Shown here: one piece after another, positions 55,200-64,000 of the stretch
How the letters are laid out: each line of letters opens with the position of its first letter
Numbering within the stretch: position 1 is the first letter of the stretch
Assembly (NCBI GenBank): GCA_946122785.1
Contig: CAMGYJ010000005.1
Coordinates: forward strand, 64,554,200 to 64,618,199
DNA length: 64,000 bases
From: Linum tenue
Taxonomy: Eukaryota > Streptophyta > Magnoliopsida > Malpighiales > Linaceae
Direction: 5' to 3'
Program-made: the position numbers and the translations under genes
The notes under the pieces: model-generated
Database searches by the model: none
The model's input: only the letters and a program-made list of their open reading frames with translations
Told to the model about the DNA's origin: nothing

Positions 55200-57420
55200 G
55201 CTTTCATCTAGGAACGACAAATTATGGAGAATGTCCTTTAGTGCATGAGCTTATGCATTACTTGAAAATAATTAAACGAGGTAAGAAGTGGTACATAGCT
55301 CTAAATGTTGACATGAAAAATTCCTATGATAGAGTCGAGTGGACCTTTCTACTCACTATATTGGAAACATTGGGATTCAATCTTACATGGAGCCGACAGA
55401 TACACAAATGTCTCAGCTCATCTTCGTTCTCAGTTCTTATGAATGGTACTCCATTTGGGTGTTTCAAACCCTCGTATGAACTCCACCAGGATAAGCCTAT
55501 GTCCCCCTCTTGTGTTGTGATTTGTATAGAAGGGTTGGTGGCTCTCACTCGGAAAGCCATCTTAGAAGGCTCCACATATATTTCATCTTTTTTGTTGATG
55601 ACTCATACTTATTTCACAAAGGTTCATTAAAAGAATGTGAGAACCTGATTGAGATCTTAAATGAGTACGAGGAAGTCAGCGGTCAACGGGTTTAACTTGG
55701 CCAAGTCGACGATCTGTTTCAGTAAAAATATATTTCTTTCGGACCAAGAATTCCTTGCCTAGATTTTGGGTGTAGGGGCGGTGAGAGTTCAGGATAAATA
55801 TTTGGGGTTTCCACGTTAATAGCCTAGTCTAAAATGACCGCGTTCCGATTCTTGGAAAAAGGTTGATGGAATAGTTATAGGGGTTGCTCCAAAAGACTTT
55901 GTCCTGGGCAGCGAAAGAGACATTGATTAAATCAGTAGCTTCATCATTGCCGCTACATGTCATTTTCTGTTTCAAACTCTCACTTCCCTTTTGCCGAATC
56001 TTGGACAGACTAGTGGCTAGGTTTTGTTTTGGGGGGGGGGGTCGAGATGGCTATTTCCGAATCTGTTGGGTGCGCGATCTCGTCCCTCATTGGTTGGCAG
56101 AGTATACTCTATGGGCGCCAATTGTTAGCGAGGGGCTTACGTTGGCAGATTAGGAATGCGCGTACAGCTTCAATGTTGAACTCGAGTCGGATTCTCGTCT
56201 GCATCCCCATCCCCCAATATATAACCCTCAGGTGCTTTCTAAGGATGGAGATCTTAAGGTGGCAGAAGTCATCTGCCACGGAGAGAGGCGTTGGTTTGAC
56301 ATTAAGCTCTGCCACCGGTTTTGTCCGAAAACTTGTCGGGCAATCAGTGTGATTCATCTACCTCGCCAGGATATTGAGGACATGCTTATCTGGCAATGAC
56401 ATGTGCGATGGGATTTTCAAGATAAAATTGGCTTATCACCAGCTGTGTTGTTAGACAAGCAGAGAGGTGATTCCCCGGGTCCCTCTCAAGTTGAAGGTAT
56501 TCTTGTGAAAAATCTTCCACCGGATCCTCCCAACGATGGAAGCCCTAATTAAAAAGGAAGTCTAGGGGCTTCCTAGATGTCCGGTTTGCTGGGATGAATA
56601 GGAAACGATGGAACATCTATTTTTAGATTGCCTGGTGGCAAGAGCTTTATGGGATCATTCTGTCCTGGATCATCTTGGTGAAGGGTTACCACGTCATACT
56701 TTCCCGCTTTTCGTGAAAAAGTTGTTGGCTCTTATACATCAACCTCATCAAGGTATGGCAATCGTCGCAATCCTTTAGCGGATCTGATGGTCGCGAAACT
56801 GGGTTGTCTTTAAGTGCAAACAATTTGGGATCTCGGGTTTGATGCACCGTACCACCAACAGTACCAGGAATGGATCAATTTGCCACTGGACGGTGTTGTG
56901 CGGCCTCTCATCCAATAAGAAAGTAACGTGAATTAAGATAATCTAAATTTTATTACCTATAAATGGGATGGGCAGCAAAGCGTGGGTCCCATTCGGCTTG
57001 GGGGATGATTATCAGAGACCATGTTGGGGAGGTCATTTTGGGATGGGAGAGTCCAATTCGCAGGGATTGATGATCCATGGTAGTTGAGCTCCTGGTTCTC
57101 CGGGAGGCAGTCCAGTGGTGTCTGGAGATGGGTCGCTCGGAGACGCAACTCAGAAGTGATGCCAAAGTTTATCTACCCACTCATATAAAGAGATTCTCGT
57201 TGAAGAGTGTGTTAAAACAATATTAGAAGGTATGGCCGCATCACACGGAAGGCCATAAAAAGTCTTTCTACATATTTTATTACCTCGCTGAGGGTTTGGT
57301 TGGGCTTCCTTTCTCTATTTATTGGCGAGAATTGGGTTTTGGTTATAGTTTTAGGATTGGGCTATAGTCTATTGCTAATTATCCGCCTACAAGCCCAAAT
57401 AATTTTCTCTGCAACACATG
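55200..57420 (+). pseudogene. LINE (L1-type) pol remnant: RT, zf-RVT, RNase H
   Basis: Reverse transcriptase is readable at 55241-55700 (KKWYIALNVDMKNSYDRVEW, SSSFSVLMNGTPFG, then FFVDDSYLFHKGS with the F.DD box). It is followed by TLSWAAKETLIKSVASSLPL (55890-55950), a zf-RVT patch (RCPVCWDE, MEHLFLDCLVA near 56570-56640) and an RNase H patch (56980-57160, ELLVLREAVQWCLEMGRSE). Many stops and frame changes; a 10-G run lies at 56031-56040. ORF1 and the 5' part are missing. Confidence 0.88.
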
Positions 57421-58728
57421 TCACATGTGAATCTGTGATGGTAGAACAGTGAGATTGAGTAATTTGAGTCAAAATCAATATGAATTTAAAAAAAGTAGCA
57501 TTCCAGATTATATCTCAACATAATATACACACTAATATAAAATAGTTCTCCATAATAGCATGCATAATTTTAAATTCCCCCCAGTGATTTTAGAAAGGAT
57601 GACTTGTCTTTTTAATAAAAAGGCACATAAATTACCATCGATAGGAAGTTGATTCAATGAGTATCTGAGTTGTGCATAAACATTGATAACCGTCATCGAG
57701 AATTCATGAAAGAAATATATTTTTTCCTCCAATTAATTTAACCAAACTAGATCTCTTTGGTTAGTGGTAATTTAATTTTTCACATAAAAATCATATTAAT
57801 AATGCTATTCAAAATAGCATCTACTTTAATATATGTTTTTGGGGAAAAAATTGAGACTATATTATAAGTTATACAATGATGGTAATGTTTGATAGTACAA
57901 AAGATTATATCATGGTAGTATAGAATTGTGTCATGATAGTGTGAATAAACTATAGTATAGAATTGTGAGATTTTAGTGCATAACCCCTTTTAATCTGGGA
58001 TGGATACCAGGGGCTTGCAATTATGAGTTTTTCAATATCCATCCAATTTAACATACATGTCTCATTCGTTTCACCTTCAATTTTAAAAAAATTGGGTTAA
58101 AATAATATTTAATTGAAATCTTTCAAAGAAAAGTTGAAAAAGAGTATGACGAGGATTTTTACAAGAATTATACATCAACATCAAACAAAACACTAGCTAG
58201 GTAACAATTTACCTCTAATATTCCATTCTTTCTTCTCTGCAACACATGTGATGTTAGATCAATGAGAATGAGTAATTTGAGTCAAAATCAAATTTATACG
58301 AACTAAAATAAAGTAGAATTGAATAAAGTTGTAAGATTATATCTCAAACAATAATATAAAGTAGTTCTCTATAGTAACATGGTTAATTCTAAATTTTCAT
58401 TGAATGATTTTAGGAAGGATGATTGGCAACATGATTTTGAGTTGGAAAAGACATATGGCAGTCAACATTCCAAAATTGTAGTATTTTCATTAAGAAAAGA
58501 ATTACAAAATTATTAACGATAACAGATTAATGACTAATATATTGATGTGTTACAAATATTTTGGCTAATACTTTATATTTCTAAATATGTGGCTAATAAT
58601 TTGAAAAGTTAAAAAGGTTTGACAAATAATTTTTATTACCTATAGATATGATGTATGTTCTTTTTATATTGTATAAACGAATGATTTGTACCCTTTTATG
58701 ATAGCAAATAACAAAATAACTTGATTTA
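57421..58728. other. AT-rich spacer, nothing recognised
   Basis: Two patches resemble each other (57405-57610 and 58235-58440: CAACACATGT, TTGAGTCAAAATCAA, AGATTATATCTCA, AGTAGTTCTC), an old duplication of about 830-bp offset. No gene. Confidence 0.5.
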
Positions 58729-58798
58729 GATAAATTACCCCGACATGCCATGGGCGGGTATCGAGATACCCGCCCCATGGCATGTCGGGTAAATTATC
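58729..58798. repeat. Near-perfect 70-bp hairpin
   Basis: Two 34-base arms around the centre GGGTATC-GA-GATACCC. The left arm GATAAATTACCCCGACATGC pairs with GCATGTCGGGTAAATTATC at the right end. Only small slips break the pairing: one extra C in the right arm and a shifted G/T near the ends. Confidence 0.92.
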
Positions 58799-59160
58799 AC
58801 GGGGCGCGGATCAGGACAGGTAGACCCAATGAGTATGTAATTTATGCAAAAAAAAAACATAAGAAATATTCATTATTTTCATTAAAAAACAAAGAAAGTA
58901 ACTATAATATGATAAAAATGTAGTTAAATTATTGAAGAAATTGAGGTTTTCACTTATTTACAACTTTATTATAATTAAAATATAATGTAATAAGAGGGAA
59001 AGTCTAAGTAATTTCACTAAGATTATATGTAATTTAAACAAGAACGGGTCGAGAATGGTTCGGGTTAGGGCAGGTCGGGTCGACGAGAAGTACACATGCC
59101 CGCCCCACCCCGGTACGGGCCGGGTCCGACCCGCCCAAAAGAGGCCAAACAATTCAGGTA
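58799..59160. other. AT-rich DNA bounded by CGGG/CCCG-rich words
   Basis: CGGGGCGCGGATCAGGACAGG at 58799-58820 and GGGTCGAGAATGG...CGGGCCGGGTCCGACCCGCC at 59045-59140 enclose AT-rich sequence. Such words are typical of ends of small hAT elements, but no TIR pair was found. Confidence 0.35.
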
Positions 59161-59235
59161 AATCTGGTCAGGTCATAATTATCATCCATATATATTATTG
59201 ATAATGTTATTAATCCGGCCAACGGGCGGGCACTA

Positions 59236-59500
59236 ATCTAGTTATTGATAGAATCAATCGGGCTGATGCCCGAGATAATCGGGTTGGTGTCATTTTTGAA
59301 AAACTCTTGCTTTCTTTGGCGGTGCACAGTGGGTTTAATGTACGATTTGTAGGTCGGAGTAGCAATAGGGTGGCCCATTTGGTGGCTAGAAAGGCCCTTT
59401 CATTGTACCCGATGTGTGTCATTTCATTGATTTGTGGCCTTGTTAAATTACAGGATGTAATGGTCTCTCTTTCAATCAATATATATGATTATCTTTTGTA
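59236..59500 (+). pseudogene. LINE RNase H C-terminal remnant
   Basis: Open through VIDRINRADARDNRVGVIFE, then GFNVRFVGRSSNRVAHLVAR, the typical end of an L1-type RNase H domain (F..V.R..N..AH..A). It begins abruptly near 59236, as 5'-truncated insertions do. Confidence 0.75.
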
Positions 59501-60202
59501 AATAAAAACTACTTCGCACTCCATCTTCTTTTTCTCCCTTTGTTCAATCGAATCAATCAATCACTCTAACTTTTCTAGTAAAAGCAGACAGAATTCACAC
59601 AATCTAACGTTTTAACTTTCCAATCATTCCCCAATTGAGCATTCGTATGATGATTTAGAAACTTTGTTCATGAGTAGAGATATTGATTTGTTGGGTTCGC
59701 TGCTACTTTCCTATTCTGTCCTCATCTCTCTCCCTTCCTTCAATTAACTCAAAGTTCTACTGCGATTCTCATATCTAATCTCTTCTGAAATAACACGGGG
59801 TTCAGATCTCAATCTCTAGAAGCATATAAATTTGTTCTACTGAATCTTATAATAGCTAAAATAAGAAATTGAATCCTGGCGAAGGCATACGATTTTTTTT
59901 AAGGGTATTTGGATTTAAGGGTGATTTTGCATCATTTATTGAGATGCTAATGTGTATTGAAGGGTGCTGCACAACTTACTTCATGTTTTCAATTTTGTTG
60001 TGGTCGATTCCGTCTTCTGTTGGAGCAAGTTCTTATGCATTGTCATTACCAATTGAAAGAGCTTTGTCATTAGTTTTATTGAACTCCTATGTGCTGCTAT
60101 ATGAGGGTCAATATTGGTTTGAATTTTGATTGATGATGAGAGATAGAGAAGAAGTGAGAAAGAAAGATAGAAAAGAGGTTGAAAAGAGAGGTCATGTGAC
60201 CG
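59501..60202. other. Spacer, no gene recognised
   Basis: An open frame at 59869-60129 has no family resemblance. Otherwise AT-rich. Confidence 0.4.
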
Positions 60203-61912
60203 TTGTAACACCCTAACCTGAACAGATACTAATTTTACCAAAATGCCCTTAAAAAATAAAATACTCAAATCTTAAATTGCAGCGGAAATTTTTTTCATAA
60301 ATCAAATACTGAAAACACACTTGTAGTTCAAAGCAACGCCCTAACACGTGGGCAAATTAAACTCAATCTTTAAAATCTTAATGTAATCTCCAGTCTATAC
60401 TCATAATCATTAAACGTAATAACTAACTAGCCTCCACTACTGCTGCTGCTTATAGGATACTTTGACTAGACATCCTCCAAGATGCTCGTATTGTTCTCCT
60501 TAGATGGCTTCCCTCGAACTGCTTCTCCTCACTTCGCTGCTCTCTAACTACTCCTCTAGCTTTTCCTCTTCAAACTGGTGAGTGAGTTGGGGTCAGTCTA
60601 CGCCCTTACGTTTATTACTTTTAATACTTGAGCACTTTGCTTAAAACACTTACTTAAACTGATGGAAGTTGTTTGTACTTCCGCCTTTTAAACTTTAACT
60701 CTAAAAAAAACGAATTAGTTCTTCCTTTATCTTATTGTTGGGCCCCTACCTCTACTTAGCTAGCGCCACTACTAGCCTTACTTATTTACTTACTTAAACA
60801 TGGCTACCCTCACAATGGGGTGCCCCTCAAATGGGTTGACCACCGCGGAACGAATCACCATCCGGTGTCAAACTACGACATGACTATCGCGGAACGTATC
60901 ACCATCCGGTAGCACACCTAAATCTAAGCAATGGAGATCGCGAAACTTATCACCGTCCGGTAGGAATCCATCTAGCTAGTGGCTAGCTAAGCGAGGTTAA
61001 CTTATTCTTACTTATGACTTTCTCTTGCTCTTATCATTTTAACTTAATCGTCAAAAGAAACGTAAAAGCTTTAATTAAGTACTCAAAGCTCATAAACATA
61101 TCCTTCAAACTATGAATTAAAAAAAAACACACATCATCACCCATAAACATAATCAAGCACACAATTTCACATAAAACAACATCTTAAGCATGTAAGACAA
61201 ATACTTGAAAATACGTAAGACGTAGAATTTACCCCCTTTACACTCACCTTATTATCATGCAATTGAAGGTCCCAATTCATAAGGTCGATTGGCTTGCTCA
61301 TTGTCCGCTGGCGAAGATCCAATATCTTCACCTGATGCTCGACTGTACGCATCATTCCAAACCCATTGATGATTAGCTAATTGAATAAACACCTCCAAAC
61401 AGTGCCAAATCCCCACACTCCTTCCATTTTGATCCAAACCCACATCACATATATATACCTAATTCCATCCTTCTAATTGATTCTTCCCAACAACCCACTT
61501 CTTACACCAACATGTCTCACCAAAACATCACAGCTTAAAATAATGCCACGACCACTGGAAAGCATATAACCATGACATGAAAAACATGCATCCCCGAGCT
61601 AATCATCACCACGATAGAATCATTATCGGTGCATCCCAATCATAATCAAATACTAGAATGATTACCTCTTATTTTGTCGACTTCCATCTCCGCGCATCCC
61701 CATGGTTGTCTCCAACCCCGTTACCGACGCTCGTCGTCGCCCACTAATCATCCCTGCACTGTCCCAATCCTGTTCAATTCATCATCCCAACCACTCCTCC
61801 TTTTCCACTGCCTTGTCAACACGCCCGGCTGAAAGTGTGGGACTGTACTCCAATTAATCCCCGCTGCTTTTATGTGCAACGACCTCCCCCTGAGCTTGTT
61901 ACTTGTCGGCTG
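60203..61912 (+). mobile_element. TGTAACACCC-type LTR-like repeat, probably interrupted by the chromovirus
   Basis: Begins TTGTAACACCCTAACC and shares several patches with 36045-36400. At 60840-60962 three imperfect copies of ATCGCGGAACGTATCACCATCCGGT recur at roughly 45-50 bp. It ends where the minus-strand chromovirus LTR starts. Large LTRs of gypsy elements often start this way, but no pair or coding region is seen. Confidence 0.5.
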
Positions 61913-62166
61913 TGTCACAACAACATTGTAAGGTCCTGGATGAGGAATATCTGGCGAAGATAGGGGAAAGAAGATAGAAGACGAAGTTTGGGAGAATAGG
62001 GATTGATCTATATTATGTCTAATCTAAAGAGTAAAGTGTTTACAGAAGAATGATTGTCCAAAAAGATAGTCAATTCTGGACGGCTCTCCCTATTTATACT
62101 TCTATACACTTTACACGTCATCTCCAGCTATACAATCCGTTTTGTCAGCTGTAAAGGGTTGTTACA
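61913..62166 (-). repeat. 3' LTR of the chromovirus
   Basis: 254 bp, TGTCACAACA...TGTTACA on the plus strand, so an inverted TGTAACA/TGTTGTGACA pair on the element strand. A minus-strand TATAAATAG is at about 62098-62090. A purine-rich GAAGGGGACGGG lies just outside on the coding side. The partner LTR is beyond the window. Confidence 0.75.
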
Positions 62167-64000
62167 AACCCGTCCCCTTCAGCAACAACTTGTCCTCAAG
62201 CTGGAGTTAAGCTGGAAATGAAGGAAACATGGATTTGAAAGTTGAAAGCTCTTCCCACGTCGCATCCTCAGGCACCTGATGGGTCCATTGAACCAGGACT
62301 TGCGTCACAGCTCGGTTGCCTTCCTGCACGAAGCGCCTGGCCAAAATCTGAGCTGGAGCAATCTTCAAGGAACCATTGTCGTCCGCTGCAGGTAGCTGTA
62401 GTGAAGCAGGAGGAACGGTGGACCTGCAAAGCTTGAGTTGAGAAACGTGGAATACAGGGTGGATCTTGGATCCCACAGGAAGAGCTAGCCTGTACGCCAC
62501 ATCTCCCAGTTTGGCGAGTATCTTGAAGGTCCCAAAGTATCGAGCTTCTAGTTTATTACCATGCCTCCCAACCACTGATCCTTGTCAGTATGGTTGCAGC
62601 CGGAGATATACCCAATCATCCACCTGCAAGACGCATTCTGAACGACTCAGCGTATTGCTTTTGGCAGTTCTGAGCGTTGATGATGTTGTGAGTGAGTAGC
62701 TGCACCAATTGATGCTACTTCGACACCCTGTCTTCTACTGCTCCCCCACCGAAGTAGAAAGAACTGGACCAATGCCAAAGAAGGAAGGGGGGAAGCCATA
62801 CAGGGCTTCAAAAGGGGACATCTGCAAGCTAATGTGGAAATGGGTATTATAGCACCATTCCGCTAATGTTAGCCAGTCTGCCCAGTCGTGAGGTCGGTGA
62901 AACGTCATACATCTGAGATAGTCTTCTAGACAGCGGTTGACGCATTCAGTTTGGCCATCCGTCTGCGGGTGGTACGCCATGGAATAGTGAAGGTATGTAT
63001 GCTGAAGTCGAAAGAACTCGGTCCAGAATGAACCCATGAAGGTTGAATCCCTGTCGCAGACAACTGTAGCAGGCATGCCGTGGTGTTTAAAGACTCCGTC
63101 AAAGAAGATTTGTGCAACCTCCGAAGTAGTGTAAGGGTGCTTGAGTGCGATGAAATGAGCGGACTTGGTGAATCTATCTACCACCACCAACAGAACCTGC
63201 TTCCCTTTTGACACTGGAAGTCCTTCAACAAAATCCATACCCAGATCGCGCCAAGCTCGTGTAGGAATGGGCAAGGGTTGGAGCAGGCCCGGCGAAGCGA
63301 CAATCTTCGTTTTGCAGCGCTGGCAGACCTCACACTTAGCGACCCATTTAGCTACTGCATATTTCATGCCTCTCTAATAGAAGTAGGATTTGAGTCACTG
63401 GTAAGTTCCTTGAGCACCAGAATGGCCCCCAACCGGCGAGGAATGGGACAAATGGAGTAATTTGGGGCGTAGATACCCTGAGCAACCCACTACAATCACC
63501 CCTCTGTAACGTAGAATACCAGCTGAAAACGACCACAAAGACGGACCACAAAGGTTTGCTGCAGCTGCTGCTATCAAGTCCTGCACCTCTGTATCATTTT
63601 CATACGTCTGTTCAATCTCTACAAGCCCCTCAGGGAGTACCGAAGTCAAGGCATTGCAAGTGCTACTCTCAAGCCCATCATCAAAGACACGTGACAAGGC
63701 ATCAGCAGCCCTGTTGTACCTTCCTTTGCGATATTTGATCTGGAAATCAAGGCCCATAAGCTTGACGAGCCCTTTTTTTTTGTATAGTTGTATGAACCTT
63801 CTGACTGAGAAGGAATTTCAGACTTTCATGATCCGTAACAATGGTGAACTGTCGACCTGCCAAATAATGTCGCCAGTGGTCCACCGCCATAAGCATAGCC
63901 AGGTATTCCTTTTCGTAGGTGCTCAAACCTTGGTTTCGCATGCCCAAAGCCTTGCTGTAATAAGCCAAGGGTCGTCCATTTTGGGATAACACAGCTCCCA
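62167..64000 (-). pseudogene. Ty3/gypsy chromovirus pol (RNase H, integrase, chromodomain), decayed, runs off the window
   Basis: From the window end: RNase H (63992-63747: LAYYSKALGMRN, LSTYEKEYLAMLMAVDHW, IVTDHESLKFLL), linker and integrase finger (63757-63395: KYRKGRYNRAADALSR, HSSPVGGHSGAQGTY), and integrase core (63367-62735) with GMDFVEGLP, VCDRDSTF and TDGQTECVNR, so the D, D and E are all present. The C-terminus (62575-62207) contains YFGTFKILAKLGDVAYRLAL, HPVFHVSQLK and a chromodomain-like QVLVQWTHQ..EDATWEE. Lesions: TAG at 63376-63374 where the family has Trp (FYW.GM), frame breaks near 62576-62735, and a T-run at 63774-63783 that ends the RNase H frame. Confidence 0.9.

Overview
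This window is nuclear DNA from a flowering plant, almost certainly a eudicot. Four genes have many GT-AG introns or plant-specific products, and they sit in a sea of plant retroelements (LTR/gypsy, copia, LINE, MITEs). I cannot name the species. The four host genes are: a DEX1 homologue (minus strand, 3' end cut off by the window start), a bifunctional mRNA capping enzyme (minus, 17 coding exons), a single-exon steroid 5-alpha-reductase of the DET2 type (plus), and the alpha-carboxyltransferase subunit of plastid acetyl-CoA carboxylase, CAC3 (minus, 10 coding exons). From memory, DEX1/capping enzyme and DET2/CAC3 are each neighbouring pairs in Arabidopsis, so the window looks like two ancestral gene pairs pushed apart by transposons.

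Layout: 1-4573 DEX1, with a LINE scrap in one intron. 4574-8644 transposon relics: a copia RNase H, then a TIR element carrying a nested LINE with an 18-bp target duplication. 8645-19486 is a complete 10.8-kb Tat-like Ty3/gypsy element on the minus strand, with 626-bp LTRs, a CCCTT target duplication and a spliced antisense gene on the plus strand. 20753-26134 is the capping enzyme. 27650-28510 is an array of the palindrome ACCATATGGT. 28912-29436 is a fold-back MITE. 31894-36000 holds Athila-like debris and LTR relics. 38316-38727 is a second fold-back MITE, followed by a MULE scrap. 40130-42800 carries tandem arrays and TAATATCC-rich DNA. 44006-44785 is DET2, tail to tail with CAC3 (45813-49592). 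50900-55200 holds gypsy and LTR relics; one has three hairpins in a row. 55200-57420 is a dead LINE. 58729-58798 is a near-perfect hairpin. 60203 to the end is a TGTAACACCC repeat followed by a decayed chromovirus.

The host genes work separately: exine patterning (DEX1), mRNA 5' capping, brassinosteroid synthesis (DET2) and plastid fatty-acid synthesis (CAC3). The most unusual object is the Tat-like element. Its LTRs differ at only about five positions, yet gag carries in-frame stops, the protease/RT junction is frameshifted and the integrase catalytic Glu is Lys. That suggests mobilisation in trans or very rapid decay. Its antisense gene has credible introns and an intact coiled-coil last exon. 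Exon borders were inferred by eye from GT-AG sites, reading phase and family similarity; phases close for all three spliced host genes.
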